A DNA stretch of 64,000 nt from Parabacteroides sp. TM07-1AC (lineage in GTDB: Bacteria; Bacteroidota; Bacteroidia; Bacteroidales; Tannerellaceae), in NCBI RefSeq assembly GCF_003480915.1, contig NZ_QUKD01000003.1:310001-374000 (forward strand), given 5' to 3'. Below, in pieces: positions 46,121 through 53,952 of this stretch. The position numbers and the translations under genes are program-made. Under the pieces are notes generated by a model, which was not told where the DNA came from, searched no databases, and was given only the letters and a program-made list of their open reading frames with translations. The number at the start of each line of letters is the position of its first letter. Position 1 is the stretch's first letter.

Positions 46121-47344
46121 TTAAAACTTTAGTTCGGGTAAGCTGTTTATTGCTTCCTCTTTCAATTTATCCACCGCACGGGTGTACTTCTCCGTATGCT
46201 TCAATCCGCTATGCCCTAAAAGACTGGCTACTGTTTTGATATTGGCTCCATTATTCAGAATGTTCACGGCAAACGAATGTCGGGCACAATGCCAGCTTAT
46301 ATGTTTGTCTATTCCGGCTCTCTTTACCCAACGCTTTACTGACTTGCAGCAGCTTTCGTAAGTAGGCAAATCGAATATCAAACAGTTTTTATCTGCCGGG
46401 GCTTCACCTATGATAGACAATAGACCGTCATTCAGAGGAATAACCACACCACTACTGGCAGAATGTCCCTTTGTCTTGCTTTGTTCAAACTTCAATAACC
46501 GATTAGCGTAATCCACATTCTTATAGGTAAGGTCTTTTACATCACAGAAACGCAAACCACTGTATAAGCAGAAGATAAAAGCTCGTCTGACATTCGGGTT
46601 CTCGTTGTCATAATGGCAAGCCGCCAACTTTTGTATTTCTTCGGGAGAAAGAACATCTTTTCGAAGCATTTGGCTATCCACTTTACAGGTAACACTTTTA
46701 CATGGGTCTTTCAACATTACATCGTGGTCAATCGCATATCGAATAACTTTCTTGAAACGCTGGTAAATGCTTTTAGCACCTTCACCCACACTTCGGGATT
46801 GCAAATAGGCTACAAACTGCTCCATCATTTCTTTGGTGATAAGTTCCGGTTTGATACTAAACTCATTCATGGGGTATTGCTCTTTTAAGAAGTCCTTAAA
46901 ACGGCTAAGCGCAATTTGTACCATGCGAATATCTTTCTTGGTATAACTGTTGATATAGGCTTGGAAATAGTCTAAGAAATTGACCGTTCTATCTTTTTTT
47001 AACCGATAGCCCAACATACTTTCTTTAAATTCCTGCTCACGCTCTGCACGTATCTTTGTGGCAAGCTCCAACGTTTCTTTGTTCTGCTGACGCTCCGCAG
47101 GGGTACGGGGCTTATCTATCAGATACAGACAAAGGTTTTCTTTTCGCCTGTTATGCTTTACTGCAAACTTGGGCTTGCCTTGCATCTTTCCGCTATCATA
47201 GTACACTTGATTGCCGTTTTCATCTAATACGGGCTTTTCCTCTCTACCTAAATAATACTCTAAGTAAAGGCTAATTCTACCATCCGAGAGCTTATTTTGC
47301 TCTAATTTGGGGTTTTCTTTCGTTTTATTTTCTAACTTTGCCAT
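46121..47344 (-). CDS. Tyrosine site-specific integrase of the element
   Basis: 407 residues. An N-terminal arm-binding part and SAM-like core-binding domain (residues 120-215) precede the catalytic domain with R265 (GLRFCDV), H352 and R355 (HCARH), H378 (LLGHSG) and nucleophile Y387 (KYTRA). It integrates the element into the tRNA-Leu 3' end. The gene lies at the right end, reading inward, as in NBU1-like elements. Its promoter abuts an arm-type repeat, so the protein may repress its own gene. Confidence 0.95.
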   Translation of the reverse strand: MAKLENKTKENPKLEQNKLSDGRISLYLEYYLGREEKPVLDENGNQVYYDSGKMQGKPKFAVKHNRRKENLCLYLIDKPRTPAERQQNKETLELATKIRAEREQEFKESMLGYRLKKDRTVNFLDYFQAYINSYTKKDIRMVQIALSRFKDFLKEQYPMNEFSIKPELITKEMMEQFVAYLQSRSVGEGAKSIYQRFKKVIRYAIDHDVMLKDPCKSVTCKVDSQMLRKDVLSPEEIQKLAACHYDNENPNVRRAFIFCLYSGLRFCDVKDLTYKNVDYANRLLKFEQSKTKGHSASSGVVIPLNDGLLSIIGEAPADKNCLIFDLPTYESCCKSVKRWVKRAGIDKHISWHCARHSFAVNILNNGANIKTVASLLGHSGLKHTEKYTRAVDKLKEEAINSLPELKF

Positions 47345-47427
47345 TGTTTAGAGGTTTTATCCCGATTTAGGTACCATAACCGGGTGATTACGCTAAATAG
47401 TTGATTTTCTTTTGTTTTCTGATATTG

Positions 47428-47457
47428 CAAAGGTACAAAAGAAAATGATATTTCAAA
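47428..47457 (-). promoter_or_regulatory. Integrase gene promoter
   Basis: On the minus strand TTTG (47457-47454), 18 bp, then TACCTTTG (47435-47428), 84 bases before the integrase start. Confidence 0.65.
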
Positions 47458-47487
47458 GTGTACTAAAAGTGTACTGAATAACGGAAA
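47458..47487. repeat. Right integrase arm-type repeat
   Basis: 30 bp with two GTGTACT copies, 25 of 30 identical to 34473-34502 in direct orientation. It directly joins the -33 element of the integrase promoter. Confidence 0.6.
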
Positions 47488-47590
47488 ATGGGCAAAATAT
47501 GGCAAAAATAGAGAAAATAGGAAATGTACAAGTAATTGATAATAAAGAAGATAGATTCTTTTATTTTCCTATGATTTCTATGGTTTGTAC

Positions 47591-47603
47591 CGGGTCTGGG
47601 TAC
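47591..47603. other. attR of the mobilizable element
   Basis: CGGGTCTGGGTAC, second copy of the att core at 34410-34422, with one mismatch. Confidence 0.8.
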
Positions 47604-47610
47604 ACAAATT

Positions 47611-47657
47611 AACCCTTGATTATCAAACGATAGTCGAAGGTTTACTTTTTTTGATAG
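47611..47657 (+). terminator. Displaced host terminator of tRNA-Leu
   Basis: Just beyond attR, AACCCTTGATTATC and GATAGTCGAAGGTT form a hairpin (one mismatch, G-U pairs) followed by TTTACTTTTTTTG. It would have ended the tRNA transcript before the element inserted. Confidence 0.6.
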
Positions 47658-47762
47658 TAAACTATCCAAAAAGTAAATTCATGACAAAAAGTATTTGTTG
47701 CATCTTTGCAGCAAAATCAGTTTTTAAAGTATTTATAACAACCAAAGAGACAAAGACAGACG

Positions 47763-48926
47763 ATGAAGAAGTTATTTTCCACCAGCCTGTTTATGCTGAT
47801 CTACAGCCTTATTCTATTCACAGGATGCTCAGAAGACGAGCTGCCGGATTCCATTCCGGAAAAAGATGATTATACGATTGATTTGCCAATCGAACTAAGC
47901 GAAAAAGAATATACAACGGATAATACCTATTATCTGCTCAACGATGATGAGCCTGATGAAGTTTATTTCAACAGCAGCCAACGCAGCTTCTATGTCAATC
48001 GCCCATTACAGTTATCACTGGAAGAAGAGCATTATTTCCAACTCCGCTTTTACAGCCCCAGGGCTATCTCGCATGTAACCATTTGGGCTAAGATCGAAGG
48101 TTATGACGAGGATTTTAAATTTCTGGAACTGGAAAAGGTTCAACCATTCCAACAACTCAGAATACAGATTCCGTTTGCGACCAAAGATATGAAAGCGATC
48201 AGCCGTAGTGGAAAACAGATCCGAATTATAGCCAACCCGCATCTATCGGCCAGTAATATATCGTTTGAAGTGGAATGTAATGATCCCTACTACCAAAAAA
48301 TTACTTCCAGCCTATGCAATTGGCGTATCTACTTTTCCGGTTATAGCGGCGAAGGAAGCTGGAAATACAAACTGCTGCCACCACATGCACGAGAAGCTGT
48401 TGCCATTGCTCTGAATATGAGTTATATGTTTTCTTCTGAAGCTTTTGAAGAGGCCTTACATGAATTTGGACCGCTGCATAGCGACAGCAACAAGACGTTG
48501 ATTGACAAATACCAACTGAGAAAAAGAGTCCTAAACCACTCCGGACTCCGTTTCGGACACTGCTCCGGAGTAAACGGTCTTGGTGGTGGTGAGACTTACG
48601 GGCTCAACGAATGGTGCTATCTGGAACATTATGTAGATGACAAAAATGAAACACATACAGTCTTTCATGAACTGGCACACTGTATCGGATACGGTCATGA
48701 CGGCAATATGACTTACGAACAAACAGGGCCGGGATGGATTACCCTATGTGCGAATGTATATCGTGCCCTGTCGCTGGCAAAAGAGCTTCCCGTTTATTCA
48801 CGCCGATTCATGCACACACGCAAGAATCCAAACAGATACAACAAAAACGATTTGAATGTTCCCTCCAAATATATCATCGAAGATCCCGAACTTGATCTGC
48901 TGGATGGCGGCCTCACTCAAAAATAA
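47763..48926 (+). CDS. Lipoprotein with metzincin-like metalloprotease motif
   Basis: 387 residues with a lipoprotein signal (LILFTGC, cysteine 22). The zinc motif HELAHCIGYGHD (H302, E303, H306, H312) is HExxHxxGxxHD, as in metzincins. Between the leader and the motif lies a long domain of unknown fold with aromatic-rich beta strands (YYLLNDDEPDEVYFN), probably for binding. Short for a secreted peptidase. It may process a host or bacterial surface protein. The gene starts 160 bp after attR and is followed by another lipoprotein gene. Confidence 0.82.
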   Translation: MKKLFSTSLFMLIYSLILFTGCSEDELPDSIPEKDDYTIDLPIELSEKEYTTDNTYYLLNDDEPDEVYFNSSQRSFYVNRPLQLSLEEEHYFQLRFYSPRAISHVTIWAKIEGYDEDFKFLELEKVQPFQQLRIQIPFATKDMKAISRSGKQIRIIANPHLSASNISFEVECNDPYYQKITSSLCNWRIYFSGYSGEGSWKYKLLPPHAREAVAIALNMSYMFSSEAFEEALHEFGPLHSDSNKTLIDKYQLRKRVLNHSGLRFGHCSGVNGLGGGETYGLNEWCYLEHYVDDKNETHTVFHELAHCIGYGHDGNMTYEQTGPGWITLCANVYRALSLAKELPVYSRRFMHTRKNPNRYNKNDLNVPSKYIIEDPELDLLDGGLTQK

Positions 48927-48962
48927 AGATTTCAACAACGATAATTGCAGACTGAAAGAACA

Positions 48963-50000
48963 ATGAAATTAAAGATATATATCCTATTATTTTTATACGG
49001 AATAATAACTGTTCAATGCAGCAAAGACGATATAGATCCGAATGACGGTAACAACCCGGATGCAACAGATCAGTATGACAGCTACTGGTATTATTCCTAC
49101 AAGGCCCAATTGGTACTTACTGGTGAAAGCCTCAAACTCACAGATGCCTTTAGCCCCTATACCATCGCCCACTCCGGAGATACGCTCTTTATAGCCAACT
49201 CTGCCGATAACAGCTTGTTATTGATTGACTCCGAAACAACCCGGGTGATGCGCACCTTACGTTCTTGGACTTTTAACGGCCAGGAGAAAAGTTTCAACAG
49301 TCCGATTGAGGCTATTGTTCCCGTAGGCAATCGGCTGTATGTAGCCGAACGACAGTCACGTATTCATGTATTCAAACTTCCGGGATTTCAGTACATTGCC
49401 TGCATAGGTAACGGAAATTATAACGGTCCTGTGTTTCAAGCACAGGCTATGGATGTGGCAGACGGCTTGATTTTTGCACGTGACAAAGACGGCAGTGTCA
49501 GTATCTATCAGGAAGCATCGGTCACTTCGCAAAACTCAGGGAAAATAGACCGCTATCGGAAAGCAGCCGGAATTGGAACGCATAACAACAGTTTCGCTCC
49601 CCACAAAATGCTTGCCGATGAAGATGGCTATCTGCTACTAACAGACTATGAAGGTCGGAAAATCAGACTATTAAATCCGTCTTTGGTCAATGATGAAATG
49701 GAGAACGGAAGTTCCATTGACATGGCAAAACTAAGCCTTGACCTGGACTTCAAACCGAAATCATTGATAAAGACTGAAAACCATTTGTATATAACCGGTG
49801 ACAACAATGCCATCAACATCTACGACCGAAAGGAACACAAATGGAACAACAAACTAAAAAGCGTCAACGGTTACACCTTCAGCCAACCTACTTGTATCTG
49901 TGCACAAAATGACTCCGTCTTTTGGATATCAGATACACATAACTCCAAACAGGCACTGATTAAGATTAATGTATATAAAGGGGAGATCAGAGAAGAATAA
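48963..50000 (+). CDS. Lipoprotein with NHL-like beta-propeller
   Basis: 345 residues from the ATG at 48963 (MKLKIYILLFLYGIITVQC, lipobox cysteine at residue 19); the frame is open 6 codons further. Repeated segments such as HSGDTLFIANSADNSLLLID, DEDGYLLLTDYEGRKIRLL and CICAQNDSVFWISDTHNSKQ have the NHL/6-bladed propeller pattern. It starts 37 bp after the metalloprotease gene, so the two are likely one operon. Confidence 0.8.
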   Translation: MKLKIYILLFLYGIITVQCSKDDIDPNDGNNPDATDQYDSYWYYSYKAQLVLTGESLKLTDAFSPYTIAHSGDTLFIANSADNSLLLIDSETTRVMRTLRSWTFNGQEKSFNSPIEAIVPVGNRLYVAERQSRIHVFKLPGFQYIACIGNGNYNGPVFQAQAMDVADGLIFARDKDGSVSIYQEASVTSQNSGKIDRYRKAAGIGTHNNSFAPHKMLADEDGYLLLTDYEGRKIRLLNPSLVNDEMENGSSIDMAKLSLDLDFKPKSLIKTENHLYITGDNNAINIYDRKEHKWNNKLKSVNGYTFSQPTCICAQNDSVFWISDTHNSKQALIKINVYKGEIREE

Positions 50001-50004
50001 ATCA

Positions 50005-50012
50005 TACCTTTG
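50005..50012 (+). promoter_or_regulatory. -7 element of the histidine kinase gene
   Basis: TACCTTTG, 11 bases before the ATG at 50024, giving a very short leader. Confidence 0.45.
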
Positions 50013-50023
50013 CAAACAAGATT

Positions 50024-51028
50024 ATGCTGAATCACAGACTACACCGGAGCATCGTCATCGGGATAACAGGTATCGTGTTATTCTCGGTTGCGGGAGCGTG
50101 GCTTTTAGTTAGCCAAACTTCGCTCTTTTTTGCTTTTGTTTGCGGTTGTATGGTCGTGGCGTTGGCGATTATGTTGGCAAGGAAGATGGAGAAGACCGAC
50201 CGCCAGCTGGAAAGTTTCTTCAGCGCGATCAAGAACAACGATTTCAACGCACATTTTACACAAAAGAAAGGAGATAAGTTTCTGAATAACCTGTTTCGGG
50301 AAATGAACCGAATCATCACACAATTCGAGAACAATCATACCGAACTGGAAGAACGTCGTTTCTATTACGAAAGTATCATCCGCGTATTGACACATGAAAT
50401 CAGAAACTCCATCACCCCGATCGCTTCCCTATCTGCCGACCTCATCAAATACAGTGATGAGTACGGGAAAGCCGGAATGCTAGACGGCCTGCAAACCATT
50501 CACCAGCAGGCACAGCAACTGAATACGTTCCTAAACGCCTATCACCGGCTGACACATCTGCCCGACCCGGTCAAGACGAAAGTAAACATCAGCACCTTGT
50601 TCGATAAGCTAAGCCGGTTACTCAAATCAGAACCTGGATGCGAAAACGTTCGTTACACCTCATCCCCTCATATCGAAATTCTACTTGACCCTAATCTCAT
50701 CACATTGGCTCTAATTAACTTGATCCGCAATGCTTTACAGGCTACGGCTAACAATCCGAATCCCGAAATAAAAGTCGAAGCTATCCAGACATCCGGCTCC
50801 TTCTTCCTGCAAGTAACCGACAACGGAGAAGGCATCCCCGACAACCGGCTGGATGATATATTCACCCCCTTCTATTCCACCAAGAAAGAAGGAAGCGGCA
50901 TCGGCCTGCCCTTATCCCGCCGCATCATGCAGCTTCATGGGGGAGAGTTGCTTGTTAATGTAGATCCAGGTGAAAAGACTGTATTTCGTATGATATTCCC
51001 CAATCATTTACAGACTAGCTTTTCGTAG
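50024..51028 (+). CDS. Orphan sensor histidine kinase
   Basis: 334 residues. Two adjacent membrane spans (about residues 9-29 and 33-51) with almost no periplasmic loop, a HAMP-like linker, the phosphoacceptor H124 in LTHEIRNSITP, and the ATPase domain with N-box NLIRNALQAT, G1 DNGEGIP and G2 GSGIGLPLSRR. The lack of a sensor loop suggests a signal in or near the membrane. No response regulator gene is next to it. Its end overlaps the convergent methyltransferase gene by 21 bp. Confidence 0.92.
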   Translation: MLNHRLHRSIVIGITGIVLFSVAGAWLLVSQTSLFFAFVCGCMVVALAIMLARKMEKTDRQLESFFSAIKNNDFNAHFTQKKGDKFLNNLFREMNRIITQFENNHTELEERRFYYESIIRVLTHEIRNSITPIASLSADLIKYSDEYGKAGMLDGLQTIHQQAQQLNTFLNAYHRLTHLPDPVKTKVNISTLFDKLSRLLKSEPGCENVRYTSSPHIEILLDPNLITLALINLIRNALQATANNPNPEIKVEAIQTSGSFFLQVTDNGEGIPDNRLDDIFTPFYSTKKEGSGIGLPLSRRIMQLHGGELLVNVDPGEKTVFRMIFPNHLQTSFS

Positions 51029-51790
51029 TATATAAAAGCAACTTGTACTGAAGAAATTCCTTATATACGGGATAGAGGCAATCACTTTCCACAATTTCCG
51101 GGGAGATAATCCGAACTTAATTTCATAATGCGGATTAATCAAATACAGTTGCTGGTCAACAATCTGATAACCAGCCTGCCTCACAACTGCCTGAAACATT
51201 TCAATAGTACACCTCGTCTTCTTAATACTCAATAATTCTTCAATTGTACCTTTTTCCTCTCCGCTCTGTTTCAATATCCATTGATAAATAGGGACAGGAA
51301 GCAAATGCAGGAAAGGCAGATGAGATATAACTTTCCCCCGAGCAATCTGCTGATGTCCTCCAAATGGCATCTGCCAGGCAGGGAAAGCGACAAAAATGAC
51401 TCCGCCGGCACTTAAATAACATTTCATATCAGACAGAAAACGAGACTTTTCTCCGATATGCTCAATCACATCATGTATAAGAATCAGAGGGAAGCGTCCT
51501 GCCAGTTCTTTCAACTGAAAAATATCAGAAGCGACAAACATTCCTTTCTGTTTCTTTTCGGCAAAGAAAGCATGTGCCTGCTCTATCCGCAAAGCTGCAA
51601 TATCTACTCCGACTGTTTCACAGCCCCGTTCGGCAAAAGGGAGCAAGTTCCCACCTTCCCCACAGCCGACTTCCAATACCCGTGTCGGAAGATTTCCTAA
51701 AACATTCTTTACATACGGAAGATAGTATTTCTCAGAAGTCTGTGCCTGTTCCTCAAAATAACGTTTACGGTCAATATGTCGTTCTTGCAT
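51008..51790 (-). CDS. SAM-dependent methyltransferase
   Basis: 260 residues from the ATG at 51788-51790 (MQERHIDRKRYFEEQ); the frame is open further upstream. SAM-binding motif VLEVGCGEGGNLLPFAERG, then DVIEHIGEKSRFLSDMKCYL, typical for UbiE/COQ5-like and sugar-linked methyltransferases. Substrate unknown. It overlaps the histidine kinase tail, and the sigma-barrel gene lies 79 bp upstream on the same strand. Confidence 0.88.
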   Translation of the reverse strand: MQERHIDRKRYFEEQAQTSEKYYLPYVKNVLGNLPTRVLEVGCGEGGNLLPFAERGCETVGVDIAALRIEQAHAFFAEKKQKGMFVASDIFQLKELAGRFPLILIHDVIEHIGEKSRFLSDMKCYLSAGGVIFVAFPAWQMPFGGHQQIARGKVISHLPFLHLLPVPIYQWILKQSGEEKGTIEELLSIKKTRCTIEMFQAVVRQAGYQIVDQQLYLINPHYEIKFGLSPRKLWKVIASIPYIRNFFSTSCFYILRKASL

Positions 51791-51869
51791 CTTTCTTTTC
51801 TGTTGATTATCTATAATGATGATAATCAACAGAGGGAAAGACTGCACGGTCAGGCCCGTTTTTTATGTT

Positions 51870-53522
51870 TTACCAGCTGAAACGCAAACCGACAGGGACA
51901 GTGAATGTCACCGGATGTTCCTTTCGGATCGTACGCAGTTCGCTTCCGTCCGGTATATAATAATTGAGAGTCGGTTCTACATACAGACTGACGCGGGGCG
52001 TGATATGATACTGCATACCTGCACTCGTATTCACCGACCATTGCCAAGGTACATCCAATGGCTGACAGCTGATACTGATCGGCACGCTATCCGTTACATG
52101 GAACGTATGGAGTCTCCCTTTCAAGGGGATGTCTAGCTGGACACCGGCCGTCGAGTAGAACGAAAACTTTCTGAAAGTCCCCCAACGATAAGAAACACGA
52201 AGAGGAAGGCCGAGATAATGAATCTTTTGTGTTTCCTGAATACGTGCTTCATCTCCTGTGACAAAATCTGATTTTAAATAAGTATATTGCAATCCCGTCT
52301 CAAAGCTCCATCGCTCATTCAGTTTTTTATTGACAGAAAGCCCAATCGTAACAGGGGCATCATGATGTTGATGTTCAACAATCCGCCCTCGGTTGTTTCC
52401 GGCTATTTGCATCAATGAAAGCGAATCGCCTGAAAGACCTTCCTGGTAACGGGTTTGCAAATAGGTATAATACTCTTCCCAGGTACTTACCTGCTGAGGT
52501 AGATCCGGATTTCCTTCACTGTCGGTATGAGGCGTAGCAATCAGTTTATATAGGTTCTGAGCCAACTGAGGACCTAAGGAGCCTGCCAGCATGAATTTCC
52601 ATTTGTTCGATTTCCGGCTTCGTCCCGGAGAGACAAAATCTACTGTCGGGCAGGGAGTGAAAAGCGGCTTATAAGCCAATTCACCTATAAACAACGGCTT
52701 TGCAACAGATTGTAAGTCAAATGTAATCTTTTCCGAAGATAACAAAGGCGGAGTGTTAGCCGGTATCAATGGTGGAGCAGTCAATTTCTCTAAAGGCTGT
52801 GGGCGCTCCACTGGTATTGAATGGATTATTGGGTTCGGAGAGTCTAGTTTTTGACCTTCCATTGTTTTCTCTTCTTTTTCCGTTTCCGCCTGTTGGGCTA
52901 TATCTTCAAACGTTTTCGGTAGTCGCCGAGGATGCCTATACACATATTTATATAGCAAAGGAACAAACGATAACAGCAGCAGCAACAAAGCCAGCCGATG
53001 CTCATTTATCATCTTTTTCAACAACAGTTTTGCCCGAGACAATTGTGAAGAAGACGAATGTGGAGCAATATGCAACAATTCTCCGATTTCCTTATGAGGT
53101 AATCCTTCCAGCACCGCCAGTTTGAACACTTTCGAATATCCTTCGGGCAGACTTTCCACCAACTCCATAATCCGGTCATACGAAACGAAATTCATTTCCA
53201 CTATACTTTCAACCGGTTCGTCTTCTTCGGACATCTCTGACAAAGATATGATGCCAACCCTATTATTCTGGTTCAGATAGCGAAGAGATATATTTTTCAT
53301 GACGATACCCATCCAACTTTCCAGCTTCTCCGGGTTACGTAGGGAATGAATGGATGTGAAAATAATAATGAAACCGTCATGCAGTAAATCTTGCGCAGTC
53401 TGTCTGTCAGGCACGTAATGAAGGCATATCTTCATCATCTTTCCCGAATATGTTTTATAGAGTAAGTCCAACGCCTGCTCATCTCCCTTTCTGCACAAAT
53501 CTACCAGTTCCCGTTTATCCAT
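51870..53522 (-). CDS. Fusion of ECF sigma factor, transmembrane segment and outer-membrane-type beta-barrel
   Basis: 550 residues in one unbroken frame. Residues 8-75 are sigma region 2 (DLLHDGFIIIFTSIHSLRN), 115-170 sigma region 4 (LPHKEIGELLHIAPHSSSSQ, helix-turn-helix). Residues 177-194 form one hydrophobic span (LALLLLLLSFVPLLYKYV). Residues 195-305 are a proline-rich, charged linker. Residues about 308-550 have alternating strands of an OmpA/OMP_b-brl-type barrel (WKFMLAGSLGPQL, SFETGLQYTYLKSDF, LYVEPTLNYYI) and end in an aromatic residue (VGLRFSW), as outer-membrane barrels do. Both ends would lie in different compartments, so the protein may link the envelope directly to transcription. 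No signal peptide; the span would act as anchor. Confidence 0.9.
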   Translation of the reverse strand: MDKRELVDLCRKGDEQALDLLYKTYSGKMMKICLHYVPDRQTAQDLLHDGFIIIFTSIHSLRNPEKLESWMGIVMKNISLRYLNQNNRVGIISLSEMSEEDEPVESIVEMNFVSYDRIMELVESLPEGYSKVFKLAVLEGLPHKEIGELLHIAPHSSSSQLSRAKLLLKKMINEHRLALLLLLLSFVPLLYKYVYRHPRRLPKTFEDIAQQAETEKEEKTMEGQKLDSPNPIIHSIPVERPQPLEKLTAPPLIPANTPPLLSSEKITFDLQSVAKPLFIGELAYKPLFTPCPTVDFVSPGRSRKSNKWKFMLAGSLGPQLAQNLYKLIATPHTDSEGNPDLPQQVSTWEEYYTYLQTRYQEGLSGDSLSLMQIAGNNRGRIVEHQHHDAPVTIGLSVNKKLNERWSFETGLQYTYLKSDFVTGDEARIQETQKIHYLGLPLRVSYRWGTFRKFSFYSTAGVQLDIPLKGRLHTFHVTDSVPISISCQPLDVPWQWSVNTSAGMQYHITPRVSLYVEPTLNYYIPDGSELRTIRKEHPVTFTVPVGLRFSW

Positions 53523-53952
53523 CTATTTCAACGCTAATATAGATATGATACATCAATAGTGAAAAGACTGCATGGGTTTTATATTTTTTTTAATAGCATT
53601 TCTCAGGGAATGTGTTTGTACCGGATGATCTGGAGAAAATTTCATTATAATGGCGTCACCTTCCAGTGTAACAACCATTACGAATTGATATTCATATTGT
53701 CAAGAGGTGACGCCGAATATTTTTTGGCGTCACCTCTTGACAATATGAATATCAATAGCCAAACTCATCAGAAAGCTATAGTGACACCGGTGGAGGCAAA
53801 ACATTTGCGAGTAGGCAGGGAATAGAGAACGGGTGCCTACTCATTGACGAATCGGTGCCTACCCGTTAGAAAAACATGCCGACCTTTTTCGAGAAACACT
53901 TACGTTTTCAGAAGAAAATACTTACGTCTTTTTTTATATCCCAGCAGAGAAA
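53523..53952. repeat. Intergenic region with a perfect 31-bp hairpin and nested short repeats
   Basis: A perfect 31-bp inverted repeat (53684-53714 and 53726-53756) with an 11-base loop is the core. GGCGTCACCT also occurs at 53651-53660. Further words: GAGTAGGCA (53809) and its complement TGCCTACTC (53834), a GGTGCCTAC repeat at 53832 and 53853, AACGGGT and ACCCGTT, and CTTACGT at 53899 and 53931. No gene was found here. Confidence 0.7.

Larger units (their letters stand above)
34423..47603. mobile_element. Integrated mobilizable element (IME), about 13.2 kb, NBU/CTn-related
   Basis: It is bounded by the att-like repeats and inserted in tRNA-Leu, a target known for the Bacteroides element NBU1. 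Contents in order: unknown protein, HTH protein, RepA-like ATPase, primase, oriT-like region, MobC, relaxase, mobilization accessory protein, excisionase-like HTH, split RteC-like gene, cargo (aldo/keto reductase, MFS transporter, AraC regulator), PDDEXK protein, tyrosine integrase. No type IV secretion genes are present, so it would need a helper conjugative element to move. Confidence 0.9.
47345..47762. other. Right end of the element and host flank
   Basis: This gap holds the integrase promoter, the right arm-type repeat, attR (47591-47603), the displaced host tRNA terminator (about 47610-47655) and the leader of the next gene. No further gene was seen. Confidence 0.75.

Noticed and set aside
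53559..53825. 88-codon frame across the 31-bp hairpin
   Set aside because: It runs through both arms of the hairpin, has no family resemblance and no start signal; it looks like chance.
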